Origin: Oscillospiraceae bacterium
GTDB taxonomy: Bacteria > Bacillota > Clostridia > Oscillospirales > Acutalibacteraceae
Reading direction: 5' to 3'
NCBI GenBank assembly: GCA_022483045.1
Contig: JAKVOA010000002.1
Location: forward strand, 302,501 to 366,500
DNA: 64,000 nucleotides
Made by a program: the position numbers and the translations under genes. Positions 18,570 through 27,594 of this stretch are shown in pieces (the first letter of the stretch is position 1; every line of letters starts with the position of its first letter). Below the pieces are notes generated by a model. The model made no database searches and was not told the DNA's origin. It saw only the letters and a list, made by a program, of their open reading frames with translations.

Positions 18570-19931
18570 TTACTTTCCTACGCAAAATGTCTCAAAGACA
18601 CGGTCAATCACTGCTTCTGAGGCATGCTCGCCGGTCAGCTCCATCAGGGCAGAGACTGCATCATCAACGCACACGGTCACGGCATCGAGCGTCATGCCGC
18701 TGTGCAGGGCCTGCAGTGCCTCATCAAGAGCCTTTTGTGCGCAGCGCGCGGCTTCCTGCTGACGCTGGGTAAACAGCATACCGGAATCCGGATCAATTTT
18801 TTGCAGGTGCAGCACCTGCTGTACTGCTTCTTTCAACGCCTGCAGGCCGCTTCCCTGCAGGGCACTAATATATACAATTTGTTTAAATTTTGATTGTATA
18901 TACGAATTGTCAATTTGATTAAGCAGGTCGCTTTTATTGATAACCGCAATTGCGGGGGTATCGCCAATCAAATCAATAAAGGTGCGATCCTCCTGCCGCA
19001 GCGGCTCTGAAGAATCAAATACCGCCAAAACCAGCTGAGCCGCCTCTACCCGGGTGCGGCTGCGCAGCACCCCCAGCTGCTCGACCGGGTCCTCTGTGTC
19101 ACGCAGGCCGGCAGTATCTGCCAAGCGCAGGGGAACTTCACCCAGCTGAATGGTTTCTTCCACAACGTCGCGGGTCGTGCCCGCATAAGACGTGACAATG
19201 CTCTTTTCACAGCCGGTCAAAAGATTCATCAGCGTACTCTTGCCGACGTTTGGCCGGCCGGCAATCACAGTATCCACGCCGTTTTTTAAAATGCGGCCAG
19301 TATCAAAACCAGAGAGCAGCTGCAAAAGCGTATGGTCGGCGTGCTGCAGGCTCTTTTCCAGCTGGGCATTCTCTACCTCCGGCACATTTTCTTCCGGAAA
19401 ATCCGCCCATGCAGCCAAATGTGCCGCCGTGTCGGTCAGCTGTTGGCGCACCGTGCTGATTTTTTGATTCAGCCGGCCCTCCTGTCCAGCACGGGCAGCG
19501 CGCGCCGCGCCCTCGCCCTGTGCACAAATCATCTCCATAACCGACTCCGCCTGGGTCAGATCCATCTTGCCATTCAGGTAAGCGCGCCGCGTAAATTCGC
19601 CCGGCTGTGCCAGCCGCGCACCGGCATCCAGGCAGGCATTGAGCAGGCGGCGCAGCAGATAGAGCCCGCCATGGCAGGAAAGCTCCACCACATCTTCGCC
19701 GGTATAGCTTTTGGGTGCACGGTAATTTGCCGCCACGCACTGGTCAAAGGTTCCTTTTTGGTCGTGAACCGCACCAAACAAAGAGGTATACCCCGGAATA
19801 TCCCCCAAGGTCTTTCCTGAAACAGAAGTAAAGACGCTGTCCGCCACGCTGCGGGCATTTTCGCCGGAAATACGCACAATGCCAATGCCGCCCGGCGCCA
19901 GCGGTGTGCTGATTGCCACAATGGTATGCAA
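18570..19931 (-). CDS. mnmE: tRNA modification GTPase MnmE
   Basis: A 453-residue GTPase partner of MnmG in U34 modification. An N-terminal formyl-tetrahydrofolate-binding domain (IVAISTPLAPGGIGIVRISG) is followed by a helical domain and an inserted G domain with G1 GRPNVGKST, G3 DTAGLRD and G4 NKSD. The protein ends in the diagnostic FCVGK with the functional Cys. The start codon is TTG at 19931, read with AAAGGA about 10 nt upstream; no ATG fits the conserved HTIVAIST beginning. It is the last gene of the rpmH-rnpA-yidD-yidC-khpB-mnmE group. Confidence 0.95.
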   Translation of the reverse strand: MHTIVAISTPLAPGGIGIVRISGENARSVADSVFTSVSGKTLGDIPGYTSLFGAVHDQKGTFDQCVAANYRAPKSYTGEDVVELSCHGGLYLLRRLLNACLDAGARLAQPGEFTRRAYLNGKMDLTQAESVMEMICAQGEGAARAARAGQEGRLNQKISTVRQQLTDTAAHLAAWADFPEENVPEVENAQLEKSLQHADHTLLQLLSGFDTGRILKNGVDTVIAGRPNVGKSTLMNLLTGCEKSIVTSYAGTTRDVVEETIQLGEVPLRLADTAGLRDTEDPVEQLGVLRSRTRVEAAQLVLAVFDSSEPLRQEDRTFIDLIGDTPAIAVINKSDLLNQIDNSYIQSKFKQIVYISALQGSGLQALKEAVQQVLHLQKIDPDSGMLFTQRQQEAARCAQKALDEALQALHSGMTLDAVTVCVDDAVSALMELTGEHASEAVIDRVFETFCVGK

Positions 19932-20040
19932 GGAAACCCCATCCTTTCACAAAAAGGGCGGCAGACCATGGGGCCCGCCGCCAAATCTGCAGGAAAAGCG
20001 CTGCTTTTCTCTGCATCTATTTATTCTGTGTACAAAATTC

Positions 20041-20916
20041 TTACTGCTGCGGAGTGCGGTTAATGCGCCCATAAAGCGGCACATCTGGTTTGCTCTCTGC
20101 TGTTGCCCCAGCAGCAGGGGAAGCCTGTGTCTGCGGCCGTTTCTGTTCTTCATAAGGTCTGCGGGCATTATTTTTCTGCTGCGGGCGCGGCCCGCGGTTT
20201 CCGCTATAGGGGCGGTGACCGCCGCCGTAGGGACGTTTGCCGCTGGGGCGGCCGCTCTGCTGTCTGCGCGGCTGATATTTTTCTCCGCCCTCGGGACCGA
20301 CAACCACATGGCGGGCCTGGTCTTTGCCCTCACTCCAGCTGGTGGCACCCTCAATCTGCTGAACAGCAGTATGAATAATCCGCCGCTCATAGGGATTCAT
20401 CGGCTCCAGCGAATTGTTGCGGCCGGTCTTAACAGCTTTTGCAGCCAATTTTTTACCGAGTGCTTCCAGCGTCTCGCGGCGCTTTTCACGGTAATTACCT
20501 ATATCCAGCGTAATGCGGAAATAGGCATCTTCTGACTGGTTTGCAACCAAACCCGCCAGGTACTGCAGGGCATCCAGCGTTTCGCCGCGGTGGCCGATTA
20601 CAAAGCCGACATCGCCGCCGGTAATAGAGAGCATGGCACCGGAATTGTTTTCTTCCTTCTGTATATCAATCTGTACATCATCAAGGCCTAAATGTTTGAG
20701 AATACTGCCGAGATAAGAAGCCGCTTTTTCAGCCGGCCCTTCTTCGACATAGGCGCGTACTTTTGCGGGACTGCCGCCGAAAAGACCAAGTGTCTTTCGC
20801 ACAGGCATCTGCAAAATTTCAAATTCTGCTTCGTCCGGATCCATGCCAAGCTCTTGACATGCCTTTGCCCGAGCTTCCTCTACGGTATCGCCGGTTCCAA
20901 TCGCTTCTTTACGCAT
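20041..20916 (-). CDS. khpB: RNA-binding protein KhpB (Jag/EloR)
   Basis: A 291-residue protein with an N-terminal Jag_N domain (about 1-55, with KTLGLFGGSPAKV), a KH domain (about 75-150, with VGFVIGHRGETLDALQYL) and an R3H domain (about 155-215, with LEPMNPYERRIIHTAVQ). A low-complexity Arg/Gln/Gly/Pro tail from about 218 is likely disordered and may bind RNA. With KhpA it binds many RNAs and affects cell elongation in Firmicutes. It is encoded between yidC and mnmE as usual. Confidence 0.93.
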   Translation of the reverse strand: MRKEAIGTGDTVEEARAKACQELGMDPDEAEFEILQMPVRKTLGLFGGSPAKVRAYVEEGPAEKAASYLGSILKHLGLDDVQIDIQKEENNSGAMLSITGGDVGFVIGHRGETLDALQYLAGLVANQSEDAYFRITLDIGNYREKRRETLEALGKKLAAKAVKTGRNNSLEPMNPYERRIIHTAVQQIEGATSWSEGKDQARHVVVGPEGGEKYQPRRQQSGRPSGKRPYGGGHRPYSGNRGPRPQQKNNARRPYEEQKRPQTQASPAAGATAESKPDVPLYGRINRTPQQ

Positions 20917-20995
20917 GATACAGTATCCTCCTTTATTTTTAGCCTAGAAAAAGGTTGCAGTATTAGGAAAAACACCAGAGAAAATGAGTGTAAAA

Positions 20996-22129
20996 TTACT
21001 TTTTCTGCCCCATATAGTCTGCCTTATTCTGTGCTTTGCCGGCTTTGCCCTTTTTGGACTGGCCGCCCTTAGCAGACTTCTTTTTGCCGGCCTCGTCGCT
21101 TTCTATGCGGCTCTTGTTGGACAAGCGTTTTGCAAGCTCGGTCTGCACGTTTTGCGGCAAAGGCTTAATGACAGCCTCTTTTTGGCGCATTAGCAGCACA
21201 TGCGAGCCGTCTGCTTCCGCTGCCAGCATCTGCGGCGAATAGTACTTCTGCATAAGCCAGGAGCGTACAAGGTTCATGACGCCGCTGACTGCATAATAAA
21301 GACTCATTGCGGCCGGCAGGGTACAGGTGATGTAGCCGAAGAACAAAGGCATCAGCACCATAAAGCCAGTCATGCAGCCCTGCTGCGGCTGTGCCTGTCC
21401 GTTCTTCTTCTGGCACTGGGTCATATAAACGGTTGCGATGATCTGCAGAGCGATACTGGCAAAAGGAAGGATAAACAGCGGTGTTGTGAAAATGGTGCTC
21501 CAGAACTGGCCTGAAACCGCCGGTGTCTGCAGCAGGTTCATACCAAGGAACATAAAGCTGCCGCTGAAAACAGACAGCTTTGCAAAATCATGCGCGCTGA
21601 AAAGCGGCTGCAGATAATTGCTGATCAAATGAAAATCCTTTGCAATATCCAGTTCGCGGTACTGGTTGGCGTAGTTTCCCATGGTGCTGGCAAGTGCGTC
21701 GCCCGGCACACGCTGAATAAAATCAGAGGCACTGGAGATAGCGGAAGCATTCAAATGCAGCACATTAGAAAGCGGGCTGGCGTACGCCCAAAACATGCCC
21801 ATAAAGATGAGCATAGGCAAAAGCGTCATCAGGCAGCTGCCGCCCATGCCACCCATGCCTTCTTTATTGTACAGTTCCTGCTGGGCTTCCATCAGCTTTG
21901 CTTTGTCGTTTCCGTACATTTTCTGCAATTCCTGCATTTTTTTCTGCAGGCGCATGCTGCCAGACATGCTCTTTTGCTGCTTAATGTACATCGGGAAGCT
22001 GAGCAGCTGCAAAATAACGGTGAACAAAATGACAGCAACGCCGTAATTGCGCACCAGAAAATACAGAACATACAGCGGGTATCCAATCAACCAGCCAAAC
22101 CCGTTAAAAATGGTATTAAAAATCTGCAT
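20996..22129 (-). CDS. yidC: Membrane protein insertase YidC/Oxa1
   Basis: A 377-residue insertase that places proteins in the cytoplasmic membrane with or without Sec. It has an N-terminal membrane segment (GWLIGYPLYVLYFLVRNYGVAVILFTVILQ region, about 10-40), a cytosolic coiled-coil hairpin with QKKMQELQKMYGNDKAKL, and further membrane segments near 95-115, 180-205, 215-240 and 255-290. The C-terminal tail is very rich in Lys, as expected for ribosome contact. It has no large periplasmic domain, as expected for a Gram-positive. It is a longer form than some Bacillus paralogues. Confidence 0.95.
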   Translation of the reverse strand: MQIFNTIFNGFGWLIGYPLYVLYFLVRNYGVAVILFTVILQLLSFPMYIKQQKSMSGSMRLQKKMQELQKMYGNDKAKLMEAQQELYNKEGMGGMGGSCLMTLLPMLIFMGMFWAYASPLSNVLHLNASAISSASDFIQRVPGDALASTMGNYANQYRELDIAKDFHLISNYLQPLFSAHDFAKLSVFSGSFMFLGMNLLQTPAVSGQFWSTIFTTPLFILPFASIALQIIATVYMTQCQKKNGQAQPQQGCMTGFMVLMPLFFGYITCTLPAAMSLYYAVSGVMNLVRSWLMQKYYSPQMLAAEADGSHVLLMRQKEAVIKPLPQNVQTELAKRLSNKSRIESDEAGKKKSAKGGQSKKGKAGKAQNKADYMGQKK

Positions 22130-22160
22130 AAGATGTTTTATGCTCCTTTTGTCAGGATTT

Positions 22161-22403
22161 TCACTTTTTCAAGACTTTCTTTCTCTGTTTCTTTTCCGGC
22201 ACCGGGTCAAAGCCGCCCTTACTGAAAGGGTTGCAGCGCAAAAGCCGCCACAAAGCCAAAAGCCCGCCCTTTAGCGGGCCAAAGCGCTCGACCGCCTGTA
22301 TGGCATAATTCGAGCAGGTGGGGTAATACCTGCAGCAAGGCCCATGCAGCGGCGAAAGATTGCGCTGATAAAAATGAAGAAGCTTTATGATCAGCTTTTT
22401 CAT
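22161..22403 (-). CDS. yidD: Membrane protein insertion efficiency factor YidD
   Basis: An 80-residue protein with the conserved core [30 protein letters not shown] and a following [11 protein letters not shown]. It is a small membrane-associated helper of YidC. The ATG at 22403 overlaps the rnpA stop (ATGA), which was used to choose the start. Confidence 0.95.
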   Translation of the reverse strand: MKKLIIKLLHFYQRNLSPLHGPCCRYYPTCSNYAIQAVERFGPLKGGLLALWRLLRCNPFSKGGFDPVPEKKQRKKVLKK

Positions 22404-22732
22404 TGATAAAGCCCCGCTTTTTTCAGTTGCTGCTCCATCGCGTGCTTTACGACCGTGCTTTTTACATACGGTGTCTTTGCCCTGGCTACAAAGATAAAGT
22501 CGTGGCCCGGCCGGATATGCGGCAGCAGGGCCCAAAACGCGGCCCTTATCACCCTGCGCGAGCGGTTTCTCTGCACTGCGTTGCCAATGCGTTTGCTGGT
22601 AGTAATGCCCATGCGCACTTTACCACAATGATTTTTTAAAGTATAGCAAACAACAACCGGGCTGACAAGGTTTTTCCCCCTGCTGTAAATATGCCGGAAA
22701 TCTCTGTTTTCTTTGATAGGTTCGTACTCCAT
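22400..22732 (-). CDS. rnpA: Ribonuclease P protein component
   Basis: A 110-residue basic protein that binds RNase P RNA and the 5' leader of pre-tRNAs. The conserved RNR motif is in [14 protein letters not shown], and [10 protein letters not shown] is typical near the N-terminus. The ATG at 22732 has GGAG upstream; the frame opens earlier but that part overlaps the terminator-like hairpin. It is followed by yidD with a 4-base overlap. Confidence 0.95.
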   Translation of the reverse strand: MEYEPIKENRDFRHIYSRGKNLVSPVVVCYTLKNHCGKVRMGITTSKRIGNAVQRNRSRRVIRAAFWALLPHIRPGHDFIFVARAKTPYVKSTVVKHAMEQQLKKAGLYQ

Positions 22733-22759
22733 ACGGTCAGCTCCGTTACATCCGTTACA

Positions 22760-22788
22760 TACAAAGAAAGGCCACACAAGCGGTGGCC
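22760..22788 (-). terminator. Attenuating hairpin between rpmH and rnpA
   Basis: GGCCAC and GTGGCC (22770-22788) form a short stem followed by TTTCTTT on the minus strand. It likely lets a fraction of rpmH transcripts terminate, giving more L34 than RnpA. The interruption of the T-run makes it weak. Confidence 0.55.
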
Positions 22789-22802
22789 CTTAGTTGCCTT
22801 CA

Positions 22803-22937
22803 TCAGTAGGTCAGGCTTGCCCGGCCTTTTGCTCTGCGGCGTGCAAGTACCTTGCGGCCGTTTTTAGTAGACATTCTCTTGCGGAAACCATGTTCCTTTT
22901 GACGATGCAGCTTTTTAGGCTGATAAGTTCTTTTCAT
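22803..22937 (-). CDS. rpmH: 50S ribosomal protein L34
   Basis: A 44-residue, very basic protein ([20 protein letters not shown], then the [19 protein letters not shown] core), matching L34 along its full length. AAAGGAGGG lies 10 nt before the ATG at 22937. It is the first gene of the leftward operon at the origin. Confidence 0.98.
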   Translation of the reverse strand: MKRTYQPKKLHRQKEHGFRKRMSTKNGRKVLARRRAKGRASLTY

Positions 22938-22980
22938 AGGTAAGAAACCCTCCTTTCGGAATAAACCTCTGCAAGTTAGC

Positions 22981-23010
22981 ATTATAGCTTATTTTTGCCG
23001 AGCCTGTCAA
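22981..23010 (-). promoter_or_regulatory. rpmH promoter
   Basis: On the minus strand TTGACA (23005-23010) and TATAAT (22981-22986) are separated by 18 bp, about 40 bp upstream of rpmH. Confidence 0.88.
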
Positions 23011-23086
23011 GCAGTATCTGTTTACAGGCCGCAAAAAAGTGAAATTTTTTCTGTGTTTCAGCCGTGTTTTCTGTCTGCGTGCTTCA

Positions 23087-23115
23087 TTGCAAAAGGTACC
23101 ACTTTATGCTACAAT
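23087..23115 (+). promoter_or_regulatory. dnaA promoter
   Basis: TTGCAA (23087-23092) and TACAAT (23110-23115) are separated by 17 bp. The roughly 75-nt leader contains a small hairpin with a TTCG loop (GGGC-TTCG-GCCC, near 23153-23164). Confidence 0.75.
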
Positions 23116-23196
23116 GAAACAGAATATTATTTAAATGATTTAAATAAGCGCAGGGCTTCGGCCCTTGCTGCTGACGTACAGAGGAGAGCTGCATAC

Positions 23197-24510
23197 ATGG
23201 ATTCCTTCACAGAGGCCTGGGGGCTTATCTGCGACTACTGCAAAACCAAAATTACAGAAGTTGCCTATACGACCTGGATCTCCCGCATAGAGCCAGTAAA
23301 CCTGGACTTTTCCAGCGGGACCGCCGTGCTGAAAGTGCCAAATGACTTTCACCGAAAGACAATTACGCACTATTACCTTGATACCATCAAAGAAGCTTTT
23401 GCGCAGGTGTTTGGCACATCAGACATAAAAATAGACCTGCGCACAGAAGAAGACCTAGCCCCGCAAAAAGCTGCAGAAGAGCCGGAAAACACAGAAAACT
23501 ACGAATATACCTTTGATACTTTTATTGTGGGCCCAAGCAACAAGTTTGCCCACGCCGCCAGCATGGCTGTGGCGACCAAACCCGCCGAGCTTTATAATCC
23601 GCTGTTTATTTACGGTAACTCCGGCCTGGGAAAGACCCATCTGCTGTACGCCATCTGCAATGAAATCAAAAAGAACACCCCCAACATGGACATTGTCTAT
23701 ATTAAGGGAGACGAATTTACCAATGAACTGATCGATGCCATTCAAAAAGGCACCACAGCCGAGTTTCACAACCGCTACCGCAATGCAGACGTGCTTCTGG
23801 TAGATGATATTCAGTTCATTGCTGGCAAAGACTCTACCCAGGAGGAATTCTTTCACACGTTCAATACCTTATATGAAGCGAAAAAGCAGATTGTCCTGAC
23901 CAGTGACCGGCCGCCAAAAGATATTGCTACCCTGGAAGAGCGCCTGCTCACCCGCTTTGAGTGGGGCCTGACAGCCGATATCCAGCCGCCGGACTTTGAA
24001 ACGCGCATTGCCATCATCAAGCGCAAAGCTGAGCTTCTGGGAATTGAGCTGGACGACAGTGTAACTGAATATATGGCAAACCGGCTGAAAAACAACATTC
24101 GTCAGCTTGAGGGCGCTGTAAAAAAGATGAAAGCCTATCATCTGCTCAACGGCTACCCGCTCAATATCAATACCGCCCAGGCCGCTATCAGCGACATCAT
24201 CAACAACGACCAGCCTGTGCCGGTCACCATTGAAAAAATTATAGAAGAAGTCAGCCGCACCTTTGGCACCACCCCCGAAGACATCCGCTCAAGCAAGCGC
24301 AGCGCAAATATCAGCAATGCCCGCCAGGTGGCTATGTATGTGGTGCGCGAAATCACGCAAATGCCCATGGCACGCATTGGCACAGAATTTGGCGGACGCG
24401 ATCACTCAACGGTCGTCTATGCGATTCAGCAGGTAGAAAAAAACATCAAGAAAAATCCCCGTATGCGCGCAACTGTCGAGGATATTATCAAAAACATCCG
24501 CGACCGGTAA
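23197..24510 (+). CDS. dnaA: Chromosomal replication initiator DnaA
   Basis: A 437-residue AAA+ ATPase that binds DnaA boxes and opens the origin. Domain I (about 1-80) is followed by a short linker and the AAA+ domain with Walker A GNSGLGKTHLL and Walker B LLVDDIQFI, plus sensor LTSDRPPKDI. C-terminal domain IV has the DnaA signature GRDHSTVVYAIQQVE. The ATG at 23197 follows GAGGAG; the open frame extends 48 codons upstream across the promoter, so that start is rejected. It begins the rightward leading-strand set dnaA-dnaN-yaaA-recF. Confidence 0.98.
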   Translation: MDSFTEAWGLICDYCKTKITEVAYTTWISRIEPVNLDFSSGTAVLKVPNDFHRKTITHYYLDTIKEAFAQVFGTSDIKIDLRTEEDLAPQKAAEEPENTENYEYTFDTFIVGPSNKFAHAASMAVATKPAELYNPLFIYGNSGLGKTHLLYAICNEIKKNTPNMDIVYIKGDEFTNELIDAIQKGTTAEFHNRYRNADVLLVDDIQFIAGKDSTQEEFFHTFNTLYEAKKQIVLTSDRPPKDIATLEERLLTRFEWGLTADIQPPDFETRIAIIKRKAELLGIELDDSVTEYMANRLKNNIRQLEGAVKKMKAYHLLNGYPLNINTAQAAISDIINNDQPVPVTIEKIIEEVSRTFGTTPEDIRSSKRSANISNARQVAMYVVREITQMPMARIGTEFGGRDHSTVVYAIQQVEKNIKKNPRMRATVEDIIKNIRDR

Positions 24511-24813
24511 TTTTTTATGCCTTTTTGTATTCATTTTTATGTATATAAATTCATGTATGCAGTGTATAAATTTAAGTTTATTCTTCAACTTGTTTTCAAC
24601 TTTCCCCACCGAGTTTTCAACAGAGAGTTGAGAAGTGGAAATGGTCAATTCTTTTAGACAAAGCATCAACTGCCACATGTTTAGAAAATCTGCCGCTTTT
24701 TTTCGAGTATCTCGGGCTTTTCTGCCTCTTTCCACTTTTCAGGATCCCCTACTAATATCTCTAAATCTATTCTTTTCAAATTATACTCTAAGTAATCAGG
24801 AGGCTGCCTTCTT
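24511..24813. other. dnaA-dnaN intergenic region, candidate oriC
   Basis: A 303-bp AT-rich spacer between dnaA and dnaN, exactly where Firmicute origins usually lie, and at the switch from minus- to plus-strand genes. No perfect TTATCCACA box was found. A cluster of TTTTCAAC-type motifs is present (24593-24600, 24614-24622, which matches the consensus at 7 of 9 positions, and CTTCAACT near 24583-24590), with an opposite-strand GTTGAG next to it. It also holds the dnaN ribosome-binding site AGGAGG. Origin assignment rests on context. Confidence 0.6.
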
Positions 24814-25935
24814 ATGAAATTTACCTGTGACCGCCAGCAGCTGACAGAGGCTGTATTAAATGTGCAGCGCGCTGTATCTGCCAAAAGTTCCATCCCTGCA
24901 CTGCAGGGTATTCTATTAAAGGCAAAGCAAAACAGTATTTTCCTTTGCGGCTATGATGCCGAAATGCTCGGCATGACCACCGAAATCGCTGCAAGTGTTA
25001 CAGAAACGGGTACCGTTGTACTTTCTGCCAAGCTTTTCGGCGATATTGTACGCCGTCTGCCTGACGCCGGGGTCCATATTGAAACCGATGACCGCAACAT
25101 GACAACCATTCAAAGCGGGCAGAGTAACTTTTCCATTGTCGGCATTCCATCAGAAGAGTACCCGGAACTGCCGCATGTTTCCGGTGAGCGCAGCATTCAG
25201 CTGCCTGGCTGTGTACTCAAGGAAATGATTCGCCAGACAATCTTTGCTGTAGCCGAAAGCGATGCCAAGCCAATTCACACCGGCACCCTGTTTGAAATCG
25301 GCGATGGAAAAATCCGCCTGATCAGTGTAGACGGCTACCGTTTGGCAATCCGCGAAGAACGAGTGCAGAGCGAAGAGCAGAACCTCTCTTTTGTAGTGCC
25401 GGGTAAGGCCCTGCAGGAAGTCAGCAAACTGCTGCCGGACAGCGATGAGGCCTGCACGCTGCAGGTTGGCAGCCGCCACATTCTGTTTATGATTGGCAGC
25501 TATACGGTCATTGCAAGGCTGCTTGAGGGCGAGTTTTTGGATTACCGTGCGGCAATTCCACAGGCCAACAGCACAACAATCCTGGTAAAGACCAGCGACT
25601 TCATCGACAGTGTCGAGCGCGTTTCTCTTTTGATTACTGATCGGCTGAAAAGCCCTATCCGCTGCATTTTTGAGGAAAACAGCGTCCGCCTTTCCAGCTA
25701 TACACCGATTGGGCGCGCAAGCGATCAATTCCCTGCAAAGCTGACCGGGCAGAATGTGGAAATGGGCTTTAATAACCATTACCTGCTTGATGCCCTGCGC
25801 AATGCCGAGGGCGACCAGGTTAAGATTGAGCTGAACGGTCCGCTTTCACCTATGAAAGTACTGCCGACCGAGGGCAACAGCTTTCTGTTCCTTGTTCTGC
25901 CGGTCCGTTTGAAAGCTTCAGAAGAAGAAGAATAA
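24814..25935 (+). CDS. dnaN: DNA polymerase III sliding clamp, beta subunit
   Basis: A 373-residue clamp with three repeated clamp domains; the dimer encircles DNA and tethers polymerase and repair proteins. MKFTCDRQQLTEAVLNVQRAV and the C-terminal LPVRL (in FLFLVLPVRLK) are characteristic. AGGAGG precedes the ATG at 24814. Length and position after dnaA are standard. Confidence 0.97.
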   Translation: MKFTCDRQQLTEAVLNVQRAVSAKSSIPALQGILLKAKQNSIFLCGYDAEMLGMTTEIAASVTETGTVVLSAKLFGDIVRRLPDAGVHIETDDRNMTTIQSGQSNFSIVGIPSEEYPELPHVSGERSIQLPGCVLKEMIRQTIFAVAESDAKPIHTGTLFEIGDGKIRLISVDGYRLAIREERVQSEEQNLSFVVPGKALQEVSKLLPDSDEACTLQVGSRHILFMIGSYTVIARLLEGEFLDYRAAIPQANSTTILVKTSDFIDSVERVSLLITDRLKSPIRCIFEENSVRLSSYTPIGRASDQFPAKLTGQNVEMGFNNHYLLDALRNAEGDQVKIELNGPLSPMKVLPTEGNSFLFLVLPVRLKASEEEE

Positions 25936-25989
25936 GCGCTTTTCCTGCGCAGTTACGATAAAATATCACGAGAAAAAGGATTAAACTAT

Positions 25990-26205
25990 ATGAATAGGGA
26001 AATTATAACAATCAGTACGCCCTATATTCGCCTGGATGCCCTGCTGAAAATGGCCGGTGCCGTAGATACTGGCGGCCGCGCCAAATATGTGATTCAGGGT
26101 GGGCAGGTGCAGGTAAACGGTGAAGTCTGTACAATGCGTGGCAAAAAACTGCGCCCGGGCGATATTGCAGCCTATGCCGGCCGTTCTTTTGAGGTAGCAG
26201 GGTGA
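25990..26205 (+). CDS. yaaA: S4 domain protein YaaA/RlbA
   Basis: A 71-residue protein made of a single S4 RNA-binding fold (YIRLDALLKMAGAVDTGGRAK, split over residues 12-31, then VNGEVCTMRGKKLRPGD). In B. subtilis the homologue sits in the same place and has a ribosome assembly role. Its TGA overlaps the GTG start of recF by four bases. Confidence 0.92.
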   Translation: MNREIITISTPYIRLDALLKMAGAVDTGGRAKYVIQGGQVQVNGEVCTMRGKKLRPGDIAAYAGRSFEVAG

Positions 26206-27335
26206 GGCTGCTTTCGCTTTTCTGCCGCGGCTACCGCAATTTGGAAGAAACACAGTTTACCCCGCAGCCGGGGGTCAATGTGCTGTGGGGGCAGAATGCT
26301 CAAGGAAAAACCAACCTGCTTGAGGCCTTGTGGATTTTTACCGGCGGGCGCAGTTTTCGCGGCGCAAAAGACAGCGAGCTGCCCTGCCGCGGGCAGAGTA
26401 GTGCCCAGCTGAAACTCACCTATTACAGCGAAGAGCGGGAGCAGTCCGCTGAAATCCGCATTGGGGGCGGGCGGCGGCAGGCCTTTTTAAATGGCATTGC
26501 GCTGCGCTCTCCGGGGGAACTAGTGGGGCATGTCTATGCGGTCATTTTTTCGCCGGAACACCTTTCTCTGGTGCGCGGCGGCCCCGCAAACCGGCGCAGT
26601 TTTCTGGATGCGGCCCTTTGTCAGATAAAGCCCGGATATGCCCGGCTTTTGAGCCGCTACCACCGTGCACTTTCCCAGCGTAATTCGCTTCTAAAGGACA
26701 TTCCGCGCCATTGGGAGCTTGCCGATACACTGCCGGTTTGGGATTCGCGTCTGGTACAGGATGGCGAAAAAATCGTGTTTCAGCGTAAAAGTTATCTTGA
26801 GCGCCTTTCTGTATTTGCCGATTCTGTTTATGCGGGTCTGAGCCATGGAAAAGAGAAGCTCCAGCTTTCTTATGCCGCTTCTGCAGAAAATCTTGCAGAA
26901 GCTCTGCAGAAAGATCAGAAGAAAGATATCCGGCAGGGGTTTACCGGTGCCGGCCCGCACCGGGACGACATAGAAATTTTGCTCGACGGCAGCCCGGCCC
27001 GCGCCTATGCTTCACAGGGGCAGAAGCGCAGCATTGTGCTGGCGCTGAAGCTTGCCGAGGCGCGTATTTTAGAGGAGTGCACCGGCGAAAAGCCGGCGGT
27101 TCTGCTGGACGACGTTTTGAGTGAACTGGACAGTACCCGGCAGGATTATCTGCTGAATCACCTGACAGAATGCCAGGTCTTTATTACCTGCTGCGAGCCG
27201 GCACAGGCGCAGGTCCTGCGCGGCGGCGGTCTGTTTCAGGTACAAGAGGGGCGCATTGTCCCTGCCGGTCCGGCACAACAGAAAGGAGACAGCCATGTAT
27301 CTGCACTTGGGGCAGAAGACCGTCATTCGCAGTGA
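26202..27335 (+). CDS. recF: DNA replication and repair protein RecF
   Basis: A 377-residue SMC-like ATPase that helps load RecA at gaps. Walker A is in GQNAQGKTNLLEA, the ABC-type signature region is ASQGQKRSIVLALKLAEA, and Walker B is VLLDDVLSELD. The start is GTG at 26202, overlapping the yaaA stop (GTGA), so translation is probably coupled. Its 3' end overlaps remB by 41 bases. Confidence 0.96.
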   Translation: MRLLSLFCRGYRNLEETQFTPQPGVNVLWGQNAQGKTNLLEALWIFTGGRSFRGAKDSELPCRGQSSAQLKLTYYSEEREQSAEIRIGGGRRQAFLNGIALRSPGELVGHVYAVIFSPEHLSLVRGGPANRRSFLDAALCQIKPGYARLLSRYHRALSQRNSLLKDIPRHWELADTLPVWDSRLVQDGEKIVFQRKSYLERLSVFADSVYAGLSHGKEKLQLSYAASAENLAEALQKDQKKDIRQGFTGAGPHRDDIEILLDGSPARAYASQGQKRSIVLALKLAEARILEECTGEKPAVLLDDVLSELDSTRQDYLLNHLTECQVFITCCEPAQAQVLRGGGLFQVQEGRIVPAGPAQQKGDSHVSALGAEDRHSQ

Positions 27336-27594
27336 AGATATTCTGGGCATTTTTGATATGGAAAAATCTACTCTGTCTGCTTCTACGCGGGCATACCTTG
27401 CAAAAAGCGAAAAAGAGGGACATGTGGTCAATGTGTCAATGGAAATGCCAAAAAGCTTTGTGCTGTGCTGCTTTCCAGATGGCCGCGAGACCGTGTATAT
27501 TACACCGATTGGTTCTGCTACCCTGCTCAAGCGCGCAGGTTTTATGGAAGAACTGAGAAATGTAAATGCTGACAGACAGGAGCTGATAAAATGA
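27295..27594 (+). CDS. remB: Extracellular matrix regulator RemB (DUF370)
   Basis: A 99-residue protein starting MYLHLGQKTVIRSEDILGIF, the pattern of the RemB/YaaB family located between recF and gyrB in Firmicutes. RemB is linked to biofilm matrix control in B. subtilis. The ATG at 27295 is preceded by GAAAGGAG inside recF. It overlaps the next gene by four bases. Confidence 0.88.
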   Translation: MYLHLGQKTVIRSEDILGIFDMEKSTLSASTRAYLAKSEKEGHVVNVSMEMPKSFVLCCFPDGRETVYITPIGSATLLKRAGFMEELRNVNADRQELIK

